This document shows positions 1-10,590 of a stretch of DNA of 64,000 bases, piece by piece. Below the pieces are notes generated by a model. It had not been told where the DNA came from, ran no database searches, and saw only the letters and a list, made by a program, of their open reading frames with translations. Positions within the stretch are counted from its first letter, which is position 1. Every line of letters begins with the position of its first letter. Both the position numbers and the translations under genes were made by a program. The DNA comes from Ursus arctos (taxonomy: Eukaryota; Chordata; Mammalia; Carnivora; Ursidae): assembly GCF_023065955.2 (NCBI RefSeq), contig NW_026622874.1, positions 8,600,001 through 8,664,000 of the forward strand, in the 5' to 3' direction.

Positions 1-2482
1 AATTAACAGCGCTTGGCGGGAGTGTTGAGATGCATTGACTCTGCCGCTCTGGCTGCCCCCAGAGCCCAGACACCAGCTAGCTCCTAGTTGTGGAATCACG
101 CTGTCTTTGGCCTCTGTGACTGGCTCATGTCACTGAGCAGGATGTCCTTGAGGTTCGCCAGGTCACACCAGGCGTCGGAGTCTCCTCCCTGTTAAGGCTG
201 AATCATACGTGTGTGTGCCACGTTTTGTCCACCTACTCGTCTGTCATGGACGATGGCTTGCTTCCATCTCGGCGGTAGTGCACCATGCTGCTCTTCCTGC
301 GTCCTGTCCCTGTGGGAACGGGCCCAGAGTGGGATCGTGTCGAGTGCCCGAGGCGGTTCTGGGGCGAGTGGGTGTGGCAGCTGCGAGGCTAGCCTAGCTG
401 ACATTCTGTGCTTGCAATCCCCTGGAGTGAGCGATGTAGCCCCTCCGGACGCCCCCACTGTCCCCAGACCGACTAAACCATCTCTCCGATGGGACCCAGG
501 CACCTGTACTGTTCCCACGTCTCTGGTGATTCTGAAGTATGGCCAAGTTCAAGAACCATTCGTCTACACCAGGGAGTCTCTGGTTTGCATGTGCAGAAAG
601 GTCACACATTTGTTGAGAGTCCAGAGGCCCATTGTAAGGCTGTGTCCTGTCCCTGGTCTACGGGAGGCCTGGGCTTCCTCGCCCCCAGTCTCCTGCGGCG
701 ACTCTGACCTATGGCCCCGGGTGAGATCTTCTCTGCTTGTCCCTCCCCGGTTGAAGCGTGAGCTCCCCAGGGCTGGGGAGTAAATCCACCCAGGTCCCTG
801 ACCCTCTGGGACCTGAGTCGGCCCACCGGCCCCAGCGGGTCCCCAAGCCTGTCCTGCAGGCTCTCCAGGCTCTGCCACGGCTCCCAGACAGAACGGCAGC
901 TTCTGTCTTCAGAGTTGGAACCATTAGCCTTGACCTGGAGCACAGCCAGTGCTGCTCTAACGCGTGCTTTGAATAACGAGTTTGCTGGAGTCACATGCTA
1001 GGAAATGTGAATTTCACGCGGGCTTGTGGACAGTTTCTTAGGTTTAAATGGAGAAAACTGTGCCCCCCTGAGCCACCCCACATGTGAATAAAAAAGACAC
1101 ACTTGAGAACCTGTCAGGGACCCCGGTTCCCCACGTGTGTTTTGAACGAACACCCACCCACCTCTGCTGTCACTGCTGTCCACCTGCGCCCCCCACCTCG
1201 TGCAGCTCAGTGCAAGCCTGGGACGCGGCCTCGGGCGTCCATCAAGGTGAAGGAGGTCTCCTGCCCTGTAGCTTTCATCACCGCGTAACATCCAGACAAC
1301 TGCGCTGCCTTCTCTTTATCAGGTTTTTTGGTGCCATTGGGGAAGCTTTTGAGTGTTGGACGCTAGCCCCTTTCCCCAGAAGCCCCTGTTTTTGTTGTGC
1401 GAATTTGCGTAGCACAGGATTTTGAGGAAGGAACGTGCATATTGCCTGATGCCGGAGCAGTTAGCAGGGTCAGCCGTTGGCCATCATCTGCTCAGTAACA
1501 GTTCAGCAACGCGTGTCCGCGTCCTGCACCCGCCGCTCCCTAACCACTAGGTGGCTGCTCTCTGCAGCAGAGCCTGGGGAGAAGCCAGTGCATCCTCCTC
1601 GCGTCCTCAGGGACTTGCTCCGCATGCACGCACCCTCCCCCTCCCTCCGCTCCACCCCAGATAGGGGCCCTTGGTCTTCTCTCTTGGACTCCCCGAAGTC
1701 CACACCTGCTCCCACGTGCTGCGTGCCGCCCATCTCGTGGAGGTCTGACGGCGTCTGGGGCAACTTAACAGCCTGGTTCTCATTGTTAGATTCGATGTGC
1801 CCTATGACACGACTGGTACATATTTACTTCAACCCATGTGGGCTTCTGGCTCACATTCCAGGCCGTTCCGCTTGGGGGGTCCCACCTCCCCGCGTCTGTC
1901 GGCTCACCTGTCCTGGAACTTGACCCCCGAAGCCCCCTTCAGAGGTAGAAATGTAGGGTTTCATACCTTTCTGTATTTCATATGAAAATCGGTCTACATG
2001 GTATCTTTGTAACACAACATAAGCCCAAATAATTTTCTTTAAAACCTACCCATTCAGCTGGCCTTACCCACCTCACTGTTTGTACCGCGGACTGGAGAAC
2101 TCAGCATCTTGGAGCGTGTTGTTTGGGGCTCCCGTGTATCACTCGTTATCGCCACGAATTCAGGGCCGAGCCCCCTAGCCCAGGGTATGCATTTGGGGGC
2201 CAGCAAGGAGTCATCTGTAAAAGGCAAAACCGAAACTAGGAGATTCAGCTGTGTTATTCTGAGCTGGTGTTCTCGCTTGCGTGTCTCTGCGGGGATTATT
2301 CTGTCTGGTTACATAAGAGGAGAATTCATTCTAATGTTTGAACAAAACAGCAGCTGCAAGACTGTCAGCAGCTTGGGGGCCGAGTGAGTTCTTCCTGCAA
2401 ATCCTGGTGGCTCAGTATCAGAACGTGTTTATCTTACACTCACTGAAAATCCTCATTGGTGAAATCAAAGTTTCTATTCTGT

Positions 2483-2586
2483 TCTAGAACAAAGCTTGGC
2501 AAACTGTGGTATTTGGACTGCAAAGCCTGAAATATTCACCATCCGGGCCTTTGCAGAACGTTTTCTGAGCCCTGTTCTGGAATATG
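2483..2586. repeat. Old DNA-transposon-like foldback remnant
   Basis: The ends are imperfect inverted copies: an 'agaacaaagcttggcaaac'-type left end against the complement of a right end reading 'ctgagccctgttctgg'. Between them is the 'ttgcaaagcctgaaatattcaccatc'-type core (shown here only as a pattern) of a common mammalian non-autonomous DNA element, with its middle deleted. The family name is not certain; the hAT group is my best guess. Confidence 0.45.
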
Positions 2587-3414
2587 AAATGTGCTGGTTG
2601 TCCCCGTGTGAGTGATGGGCTAGAAGGAGCAGACGTCGGGAGGTCCATGTACCCTCGAAGATGATGTGTATGTGCATTTTTTGGAGGTCAAGGAATCAGA
2701 GCTATCGGAGTCTCAAAGGGGTTCGTGACCTCAAAGTATTTAAGAACGACTGTAGAGTGTGGTCTGCGGCTGCTCAGGGAGGCTGGTGTTCGAGTGTCCC
2801 TGCGCATTGCCTTAGGGCCCTGTTCCTACCGTGAGACGGGAAGAAGGTTGCAGGACACAGAGTGTGGTCTTCCCCAACCACGTGTCTCCTGCATCCTCAG
2901 TGTTCTTCCTGCCTCCTTCAAAGCACATTTGAGAATCTGTGTGTGTCTCCAGGAGAATCTGCCTCCTGAGATCCTCTCCTCCCACCGTGTGGCTCAGCCC
3001 GGGCCGCCAGAGCCACACGAGATTCTGGAACCACAGCCCAGAGCCCGAGGTAGGGTCACCGCAGGAAACTGCCATCTCTCGTCTCGTCTCCGCGAAGGTG
3101 CCAGGCTGCCCTTCCCAGGCTGGTTTGCTCAGGAATCGGGATGACAGGGACGGTGTTGTCCCAGAGCCGGTGCCCACGCGGGGCTGGGGCTGCCAGGGGG
3201 CCGTCACACTGCACCTGTCCTGACCCATTTCTGCTTTCTGACCAGTCCCCACTTTCTCTACTGATATCACTCTTAACTTGGACCCCACTTCCCAGAACGC
3301 AGGTGTCTCTTCTGTAAATACAAGGTCACTGGCTCCAAGGCCCACCTGAATCCAAAAGAAGTTCACCGAGGAAGAAAGTGGCAGTTTTGCTTTTGTGAGT
3401 CAGTCTGATAATCC

Positions 3415-3441
3415 GAGAGAGAGAGAGAGAGAGAGAGAGAG
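3415..3441. repeat. (GA)n microsatellite
   Basis: Uninterrupted GA dinucleotide run of 27 bases. A homopurine tract of this kind is often length-polymorphic. Confidence 0.95.
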
Positions 3442-3890
3442 CCACAAGCTATGTGCGTGGAAATCATACCTAAGATTATGTGGCTTTAATCACCATGGCA
3501 CTTATAGTGAACATGGAAAGAAGGGACTGGAAGCTTTACCCGGGGCCACAGAGCTTATGAAAGCAGCTTTTTACAACAAACGTTTAAAGGACCAAACTTT
3601 TCCATTTTGAAATGGAATCACAGATCTAATCGAATCTACCATACACATCATTTTAAAGAAATCAATATGATGTCCCAGCAGGAATATCCAAAAGAAATTA
3701 AAGGGAAAGTCATTTTTGACGAATTAATATGAGCTCCACACGAGGAGACAAAATGAGTGATTTGGACTCTCACACTCACATACAAAGAATAAGTTTGGAT
3801 TTAAGAGACGTAGGAAAATATTCAACGGACATTTCTTTAACTTTTGTAAAATTATATTTGACATTTAGAAATGAGGGCCGAATAAATTGG
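3442..3890. other. AT-richer non-repetitive block in the TLR5 intron
   Basis: Between the GA tract and the CA tract lies about 450 bp that is clearly AT-richer than its surroundings and has no repeat signature I recognise. It holds short TAAT/ATTA words and a few intact CpGs. It contains open frames, but none resembles a protein. It could be a conserved non-coding element or plain intron; only alignment would tell. Confidence 0.3.
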
Positions 3891-4151
3891 CTCACACACG
3901 TGTGTATGCACACGCACGTGCACACCCGCACACGTGTGCATGCACACACACACGCACAGGCACACACATGCGCACACATGCACGTGCACTCAGACGTGCG
4001 TGCACACACCTGCACACTGACGCACGCACACATACGCACAGGCGCACACGTGTGTGCACACACTCGCACACACATGCACACCCACATATGCACACACGTG
4101 CACTCACACGTGTGTGCACGCACACATATGCACATGCACGCACATGCACGT

Positions 4152-4185
<34 letters not shown>
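3891..4185. repeat. Degenerate (CA)n tract with eight CACGTG palindromes
   Basis: About 295 bp of almost strictly alternating CA/CG/TG steps, ending in a clean (CA)n run (about 4153-4185). The hexamer CACGTG occurs at 3897, 3915, 3931, 3981, 4047, 4095, 4107 and 4147. Alternating purine-pyrimidine DNA of this composition can adopt Z-form. The His/Thr/Cys-rich open frames across it on both strands are artefacts of the repeat. Confidence 0.93.
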
Positions 4186-4187
<2 letters not shown>

Positions 4188-4889
4188 TTCCAGGCGCCCC
4201 CCTGGGGGCCCTGGGCACCATGAAGGGATTTTCTGAAATAGGCAGTAACTCCTCATCAAGCTGCAAACCAAACAAGGTCCGATCTTCCCCAGAGTTACAA
4301 GTGGTCACACGCCTGGAAAACTCAGTATATAGTAAAACAGTGCAGAAAGTACGTTGTTGGCCCCGAGAAGAGAGTCAGGCTCTGAGCTGGTTTTGAGCAT
4401 GGTTTTCGCCCCCTGGGCTGCCTGGCAGCACATCTCCAGGCACGGGCGCCCAGTGAGCCTCCCCGCTCCTTGGGGGGCTCCCCTCGCCTCCTCTTCATGA
4501 CCAAAACACCCCAAAACCCCCTGCGTGCTCACCGGATGTTCCTGCAGAGACAGCTTCCCCGTCGGGAGCCCCTGTGCTACACGGGATGTTTTGTGGATAA
4601 AATGCAGTTTTCTTCTTAACAGAGTCAGTTCCTCCAGCATCAAATACCCTGATGTTTCTTTGCCGGCGGGGTGACTCATTCCACTTTGTTTTTCCTTTTT
4701 TAGCAGCACGCATCCTTCCTAACGCTTGCTGCGCTGACGGTGAACGTAGCTGAGCAGGGAGACAGACAACAGATAAGGAAACCAGTGGTTGCATGAGGTA
4801 ATTAAGGGCTTGGGATCGTGGCTTTCAAAGAAATATGCAAGGTGGTTACCAGAGAGTCAGGGGGCAGGGGAGTTACTGCGAATAGCGAG

Positions 4890-5005
4890 TGTGTGGGAAG
4901 GCTCTTGAGGAAGTGTCGACATGGGATCCAGCCATGTGAGCAGCAGAGAGGAAGCAGCATGTGCCAAGGCCCTGAGGTTGGACAGAGTTTGGGGTGGCAG
5001 ACAGG
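4890..5005 (-). repeat. L2 LINE remnant, antisense
   Basis: Contains the '...gcatgtgccaaggccctgagg...' stretch near 4958-4978, which is the reverse complement of the well-known L2 segment about high first-meal counts of 'cctcagggcctttgcac'. Heavily decayed; the boundaries are estimates. Confidence 0.5.
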
Positions 5006-5039
5006 ACCCCATGTGGTGGAACTGCCACCCCAGACACTG

Positions 5040-5335
5040 GGCCTCTCCTTTTCCTGTTCTTCCCTTGGTTGGGTCTCTGCTCAAATAAAATGTCATCGGG
5101 GAGGGCTTTCCTGGCCACTGTACAAATAGCTGGTAGCCCCCCACCCTCACGGTCCTCGTCTCCATGTTCCCAGTTTATGTTCCTTCTGTTGGGTGTCACC
5201 CCTTCCCCGCTTCCCTGCACTGGAACATAAGCCCGCGAGGACAAGTGTGGCCGGGTTGTTCACCCCCTCCTGTGCCCCAAACAGCGCCCAGCACATGGTG
5301 GACGTGTGGCACACACTTGTCCAGATGATGCTGGG
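5040..5335 (+). repeat. L2 LINE 3' remnant
   Basis: Shows in order the L2-type words 'gggtctctgctcaaat', 'gagggctttcctggccac', 'ggaacataagcccgcgagga' and 'cgcccagcacatggtggac', the usual end of an L2 3' region. It follows an oppositely oriented L2 piece, so the two are separate insertions or a rearranged one. Confidence 0.65.
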
Positions 5336-6471
5336 AAGACAGGCAGAGGTAGACCAAGGAAGTGGGGAGGAGGGGAGCCGCCTGGGGAGTGCAAGGAGAG
5401 GCCAGAAGTGAGCCAGGCAGGGGGATCTCCAGGCCGCTGGAGGCTGAGCAGCCCACGGGAGGTGCAGGGCCTCGGCTGCTGCCGCCCCAGCCTCAGCCTC
5501 GGGCAGGAATAGTGGAGAAATGAGCAGCCCCGATCAACATTCTCGGCGAGTTATTCCCCATGATTAGTAAATGCATGGTTCGGATGCTTGGGGTCAACTC
5601 TGGGTCCACACCTACTTCTGATTTGCCGTAATTTGTGTGTCTTAGCCTCAGGGTTTCCACGGAAACCCCACCACAAATCAGCCCCAAGGCCGAGCAAAGC
5701 CTCTGCAGAGCCGTGGTCCAGCCCCACGGGAAGCTGTCGCTGTGGCCACGGGTTAACGCTCTGTGCAGACCTGCACCTGCTTCCTGTTCCCCTCCTTCCT
5801 TCACCCCATTCTCTGTCCTCTGAGCCACGGGGTCTTCCCTTCCCTTCGGAGGTTCCACTGAGAGCAGGCTGAATGCGCCCCGGACACGAGAGGCAGGACC
5901 CCTCACCAGCAGGTGCAGGGCTGGGGACACAAGCCAGACGCAGGTATGGACACCCTATACTGACGCCCACTCATGCCATCACACAGGCCGTGGTAGACCC
6001 AGGGGGCGCTTTGGAGAGTGACGAGAAGGACCAGCGTTTGTGTGATGCGACGTGCCGTGTGTGTGTAGCGAGGGCAGAGGGGTGGACAGGCTCATGCCCT
6101 GGCCAGGGCAGCTGGGCAGCAGCTACGGAGCTGTCAGTGGGCGAGGAGGGGTCCCCGGCTTGGGGGGGGGGGAAGCACAAATGTGTCTCTACCTGCTGTT
6201 GTCTCCAACTTCCTCTGCAAATCTTGAATAAGCGATTGCATGAACTAATGAATGAGAAATGGACTTGTTGTAAAGGTCAAGTGTTTCTGAGGTACTTAGA
6301 ACAGTGCTCACTCTGCAGCACTGCGGTGTAGGTCAGAGCAAGGAGCGCCATCTACACCGACAGGTTAGCCACGGCTACGCCCACAGGGCTTTGGGGAGTG
6401 GGTGTGTCATGGGGGAGCCCCTGAGTCCCAGGGACCCGGGTGAGTTGCCTTGAGCTGGGACGGCTGTGTTT

Positions 6472-6494
6472 TCATCCTCCCTCCTTCCCCGCAG
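6472..6494 (+). other. TLR5: Splice acceptor of the TLR5 coding exon
   Basis: A pyrimidine-rich run (6472-6490) ends in GCAG at 6491-6494, followed by exon sequence GATC and then the ATG. The 5' UTR part of this exon is therefore only four bases, and translation must start almost at the splice junction. Confidence 0.8.
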
Positions 6495-6498
6495 GATC

Positions 6499-9075
6499 AT
6501 GGGAGGCCACCTGGACCTTCTGTTCGGGGTGATTATTGCGGCCAGCCCTGTGCTTGCGATGCCTTCCTGCGCCTCTGACGGTCAGAGGGCCTTGTATCGC
6601 TCCTGCAACCTCACCCAGGTGCCGCCGGTCCCCAGCACCACCCAGGTCCTCCTGCTCAGCTTCAACTATATCCGGACTGTCACGGCCACGTCCTTCCCCT
6701 TCCTGGAGCAGCTGCAGCTGCTGGAGCTCGGGACTCAGTTTACCCCCTTCACCATCGGCAGAGAAGCCTTCAGAAACCTGCCCAACCTGAGGGTCTTGGA
6801 CCTGGGCAATAGTCAGGTGGATTTCCTGCATCCCGATGCTTTTCAGGGGCTGCCCCACCTGCTTGAACTAAGACTCTTCTACTGTGGTCTGTCTGATACT
6901 ATATTAAAAGATGGTTATTTCAGAAACTTAGAGTCTTTGTCTCGCCTGGACCTGTCCAAAAATGAGATTCGTAGCCTTAAGCTTCATCCTTCGTTCTGGG
7001 AATTGAATTCCCTGAAGTCCATTGATTTTTCCCTCAACCAGATCCCCATCGTGTGTGAACAGGAGCTCCAGCCGCTCCAAGGGAAAACCCTCTCCCTGTT
7101 CAACCTCGCTGCCAATCACCTGTACAGTAGGGTCTCCGTGGACTGGGGCGCGTGCATGAACCCGTTCACAGACATGGTCCTGGAAACCCTGGACGTTTCT
7201 GGCAATGGCTGGACGGCGGACATCACAGGGAACTTCAGCAGGGCCATCAGCGGGAGCCGGATCTCCTCGCTGGTTCTGGCCCACCACATCATGGGGCCCG
7301 GGTTTGGCTTCCAGAACATCAGGGACCCCGACCGGGACACGTTTGCCGGCCTGGCCGGGAGCGCGGTGCTGCAGCTGGATCTGTCCCATGGCTTTATCTT
7401 CTCCCTGAACTTCCGACTCTTTGAGGCCCTCAAGGCCTTGAAGCTCCTGAACCTGGCCCACAACAAGATAAACAGGATTGCAGGAGAAGCATTTTATGGC
7501 CTTGACAGCCTCCAGGTTCTTAACATGTCATATAACCTTCTGGGGGAGCTTTACAATTCCGATTTCTATGGACTCCCTCAGGTAGCCTATATTGATCTTC
7601 AAAACAATCATATTGGGATCATTCAGGACCAGACCTTCAGGTTCCTGAAAACATTACACACCTTGGATCTCCGGGACAATGCTCTTAAAACAATTTCTTT
7701 CCTGCCAAGCATAGACACTATCTTCTTGAGTAGCAATAAACTGGTGACCTTGCCGAACATGAGACTTAAAGCCAACTTCATCCACTTATCAGAGAACAGG
7801 CTAGAAGATCTGGACGATCTCTACTTCCTCCTCCAGGTCCCTGACCTCCAGGTCCTCATTCTGAATCAAAATCGCTTTTCCTCTTGCAGCCGAGCTCACG
7901 GCCCTACAGGCAGCCGCAGCTTAGAAAAGCTTTTCCTTGGAGGAAACATGTTGCAGCTTGCCTGGGAAACCGGCTTCTGCTGGGATGTGTTCAAGGGGCT
8001 CTCCCGGCTCCAGATCCTTTACCTGAACAACAACTACTTGATCTTCCTCCCGCCGGGGGCACTTAGTGATCTGACTGCGCTGAGGGGCCTCGACCTCAAC
8101 TCCAACAGGCTGACAGCTCTTGCTCCTGGTGACTTGCCTGCGAACCTGGAGGTGCTGGACGTGTCCAGAAACCAGCTCCTGTCCCTGGACCCCGACTTGT
8201 TTGCATCCCTCAGAGCCGTGGACATAACGCACAACAGGTTCATCTGTGAGTGTGACCTCCGTCCTCTCATCACTTGGCTCAACCAGACCAACGTCACTGT
8301 ATTTGGGTCTCGTGCAGACATCTACTGCATGTACCCCAACGAGCTCACGGGGACCCCCCTCTCCTCTGTGTCCATGGAGGGCTGCGATGAGGAGGAGGTC
8401 TTGAAGGTCATAAAGTTTTCCCTTTTCATCTCATCCACGGTCACTCTGACTCTGTTCCTCGTGACCATCCTTGTGGTCACCAAGCTCCAGGGCCTTTGTT
8501 TCATCTGTTACAGGGCGGCCCACAGACTGCTGCCCACGGTCTACGCTGAGCGCTGCGAGTCCGACACGTACAAATACGATGCCTACCTGTGCTTCAGCGG
8601 CAGAGACTTCGAGTGGGTGCAGAGGGCTCTGCTCAGACACCTGGATGCTCAGTACAGCGACCAGAACAGATTCAACCTGTGCTTTGAAGAAAGAGACTTC
8701 GTACCGGGGCGGGAGCACATCGCCAACATCCAGGATGCCGTGTGGGGCAGCAGGAAGGTGGTCTGCCTCGTGAGCAGACACTTCCTCCGAGACGGCTGGT
8801 GCCTGGAAGCCTTCACTTACGCCCAGAACAGGTGCGTGTCTGACCTGGACGGCGCCCTCATCCTGGTGATCGTCGGGTCCCTATCCCAGTATGAGCTGAT
8901 GAAGCATCAGTGCATCAGAGGGTTCGTGCGGAAACGACAGTACTTGAGGTGGCCCGAGGATCTCCAGGATGTTGGCTGGTTCCTTCACACACTCTCTCAG
9001 CACATTCTGAAGAAAGGGAAGGACGCCAAGAGGGACGGTAGCATCCCATTGCAAACTGTGGCGGCCATCTCCTAG
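6499..9075 (+). CDS. TLR5: Toll-like receptor 5, complete coding sequence
   Basis: TLR5 is the cell-surface receptor for bacterial flagellin; it dimerises and recruits MyD88 to activate NF-kB. The frame encodes 858 residues, the human length, with no stop or frameshift. Residues 1-20 form a hydrophobic signal peptide. A long leucine-rich-repeat ectodomain follows (about 45-575), with many LxxLxLxxN units and N-glycosylation sequons. Next come a cysteine-rich C-terminal LRR cap (CECD...CMYP...EGCDEEE), a membrane span near 640-662, and a TIR domain from about 690 with box 1 (YDAYLCFS), the BB loop (RDFVPG) and box 3 (GWFLHTLS). I chose ATG 6499, not the in-frame ATG at 6466, because 6466 lies in the splice-acceptor tract. 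The chosen ATG has A at -3 and G at +4 and matches the mammalian MGxHLDLL start. Residue 805 is Cys and residue 267 is Pro (see findings). Confidence 0.98.
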   Translation: MGGHLDLLFGVIIAASPVLAMPSCASDGQRALYRSCNLTQVPPVPSTTQVLLLSFNYIRTVTATSFPFLEQLQLLELGTQFTPFTIGREAFRNLPNLRVLDLGNSQVDFLHPDAFQGLPHLLELRLFYCGLSDTILKDGYFRNLESLSRLDLSKNEIRSLKLHPSFWELNSLKSIDFSLNQIPIVCEQELQPLQGKTLSLFNLAANHLYSRVSVDWGACMNPFTDMVLETLDVSGNGWTADITGNFSRAISGSRISSLVLAHHIMGPGFGFQNIRDPDRDTFAGLAGSAVLQLDLSHGFIFSLNFRLFEALKALKLLNLAHNKINRIAGEAFYGLDSLQVLNMSYNLLGELYNSDFYGLPQVAYIDLQNNHIGIIQDQTFRFLKTLHTLDLRDNALKTISFLPSIDTIFLSSNKLVTLPNMRLKANFIHLSENRLEDLDDLYFLLQVPDLQVLILNQNRFSSCSRAHGPTGSRSLEKLFLGGNMLQLAWETGFCWDVFKGLSRLQILYLNNNYLIFLPPGALSDLTALRGLDLNSNRLTALAPGDLPANLEVLDVSRNQLLSLDPDLFASLRAVDITHNRFICECDLRPLITWLNQTNVTVFGSRADIYCMYPNELTGTPLSSVSMEGCDEEEVLKVIKFSLFISSTVTLTLFLVTILVVTKLQGLCFICYRAAHRLLPTVYAERCESDTYKYDAYLCFSGRDFEWVQRALLRHLDAQYSDQNRFNLCFEERDFVPGREHIANIQDAVWGSRKVVCLVSRHFLRDGWCLEAFTYAQNRCVSDLDGALILVIVGSLSQYELMKHQCIRGFVRKRQYLRWPEDLQDVGWFLHTLSQHILKKGKDAKRDGSIPLQTVAAIS

Positions 9076-9589
9076 TCAAGGAGCATTTTCAGCTAATCCC
9101 AAACCACAGACAACACTTATCATTTTGAGGTCCTGTTTTGGAGTGGTTTTTTTCCTGCTAGGAACACAGCATAGCTCTTGATTCTCCTAGCCATGTGATA
9201 CCTGTCTCACTGACCCCGAAATGGAAAGGAATCTTGTTCTCTCCGGTTGCACCAATCCCAGGACACGCCCTTGTTGTGGGAAGGGCACCCACTGGGAGAG
9301 GCGTCCGAGATGGCTGAGAGCCTTTCTCTGGCGCTCACTTGATCGGCAAGGGGTGCCCTGTGCTCTGCAGAACAACACTGAGGAGGAAGCTCAGGAAAGA
9401 GGGAGTGCTTCCTGCCTCCCCTACTGTCTGGGGGCAAGCGGTGGCCCCACGGAAGCCAGCGGGAGAGTACCTGGGTGTTGTGGCCATAGTGCACTCCGTG
9501 TTCCTTGTGAGCTCTTCTTTGCACACGGCCTGCGTTCCCCTTCGTTGTCTCCCACACCCTGCTCGCTCATCAGCTGTGCAGGCTGCTGC

Positions 9590-9700
9590 ACGGAGAGCCT
9601 GGTTCCAGGCCTGATTCTGGGGCTCAGGGGCTGTGTGACCTCGAGCACATGACACACCCTCTCTGGGCCTGCTTTCTCATCTGCAGGCCTGGTGCTATCT
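9590..9700 (+). repeat. MIR SINE remnant within the TLR5 3' UTR
   Basis: Carries the MIR core order: a 'tgtgacctcgagcacatg' segment, then 'ctctctgggcctgctttctcatctgcagg' (pattern only), matching the MIR 'gtgaccttgggcaagt...cctcatctgtaaaa' block. Confidence 0.6.
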
Positions 9701-9872
9701 ACCAAGGACGTCAGGCTTCTCAGATCTTCCCTTAGTTGCCTTGCTGGTCACAAGGGTGTGCACACACAGAGGGGCCTTCTGGAGGCAGTTGAAACTTCCC
9801 TGAAGTTGTATTTTTTTATCTTAAAGGATATCTCTATATATTTTGCATTCTGTCTTTTTGCATGTTTATTTT

Positions 9873-9878
9873 AATACA
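9873..9878 (+). terminator. TLR5: Candidate TLR5 polyadenylation signal AATACA (variant)
   Basis: AATACA lies 798 bases after the TLR5 stop codon, in a T-rich stretch with 'tgttttcc' just downstream. It is a known weak variant of AATAAA. It is chosen by position and by the absence of a canonical hexamer nearby. Confidence 0.35.
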
Positions 9879-9929
9879 GAAATGTTTTCCACAAAAGTAT
9901 TAAGAAAATTTAAACCAGGGAAGGCGTGC

Positions 9930-10590
9930 CAGAATATTGCCCCGTGGCTTCACACACAGCCCCCCCTCAACCCAGCAGCCCCAGCTTGGCTGCCACATTT
10001 GAGGGGTGCCCCTAGGCCTGGGGCCCAGAGCTCCAAATGTCCCTCCTGTCCCTATGCCCCCGGCCCCGACTCCTCCAGAACACACATCCTCCCACTCCAC
10101 CTCTTCCTTTTGGAACATTCTCCTGGCTCTGTGCATCCATTCTTTGTGTTCTTCAAAACCCAGCCCTCCCCGCCTCCTGGGAGGCCTCCAACCCAGCATC
10201 CTCTCTCTCTTTTGTGCACATTCTCGGCACCTTACCTGTTCTTCTAAAACAGGCACTTATGACTTCCTGTGAGAGCTGTGAGCCTGTCTGGCTGCTTGCC
10301 CCTCTGGACTACAAGCTCTGTGGGAAGACCTTTCTTCTATGTCCCACCCTCACTGGCCATCACAGACTGTGGTTTTGGGAAGGACTTCCTTCTCTCCGTC
10401 CTCATCCCCACCTGGCTGGAGAGATTCCTAGCACAGCTGCCCAGTCCTCTAACCCTACAGATTTTTGTCACCGGCCTACATGTGAGCCCCTGATGGCAGG
10501 GACGTTGTCTTATTCATCATTGTATCCTACAACCCATACAGTGTCTGGTCCATCGAACATGCTTAGTAAGGGCCTGGTGCATGCATGAAG
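9930..10590 (+). repeat. L2 LINE 3' remnant, long
   Basis: A series of L2-like pieces in order: 'ttctcctggctctgtgcatcc', 'ccctccccgcctcctgggaggcct', 'gcccctctggactacaagctc', and finally 'ccctgatggcagggacgttgtc...cagtgtctggtccat' (patterns). The last is the typical L2 end about 'total outlay' cttgtctgtcttgttc. It lies immediately after the TLR5 3' UTR. Confidence 0.6.

Larger units (their letters stand above)
1..6498 (+). other. TLR5: TLR5 5' non-coding DNA (intron immediately before the coding exon)
   Basis: No coding exon is supported here; open frames are short and unlike known proteins. The stretch ends in a good splice acceptor just before the TLR5 start codon, so at least its 3' part is TLR5 intron. 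In other mammals TLR5 has non-coding 5' exons, and one could lie here, but I cannot place it from sequence alone. The interval holds a foldback-like old repeat (2483-2586), a GA tract, an AT-richer block (3442-3890), a long CA-type tract (3891-4185), L2 remnants in both orientations (about 4890-5335) and a G run near 6162-6171. The rest is unremarkable unique DNA. Confidence 0.6.
9076..9900 (+). other. TLR5: TLR5 3' UTR (estimated extent)
   Basis: After the TAG there is about 0.8 kb without coding features, similar to the length I recall for mammalian TLR5 3' UTRs. It contains a MIR remnant and ends in a T-rich, AU-element-like stretch (9808-9875) followed by a variant poly(A) hexamer. No canonical AATAAA occurs in the first 3 kb after the stop. 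The end point is an inference. Confidence 0.5.

Noticed and set aside
3729..4396. His/Thr/Cys-rich frames in the CA tract
   Set aside because: Dinucleotide repeat read as codons; no gene structure.
6466..6498. An earlier in-frame ATG adding 11 residues to TLR5
   Set aside because: It lies before the pyrimidine tract and AG of the splice acceptor, so it should be intronic; the residues do not fit a TLR5 N-terminus.
6499..9075. TLR5 pseudogenisation, as reported in some mammal lineages
   Set aside because: The frame is complete, has the same 858 residues as human, and keeps the signal peptide, LRR cap, membrane span and TIR motifs.
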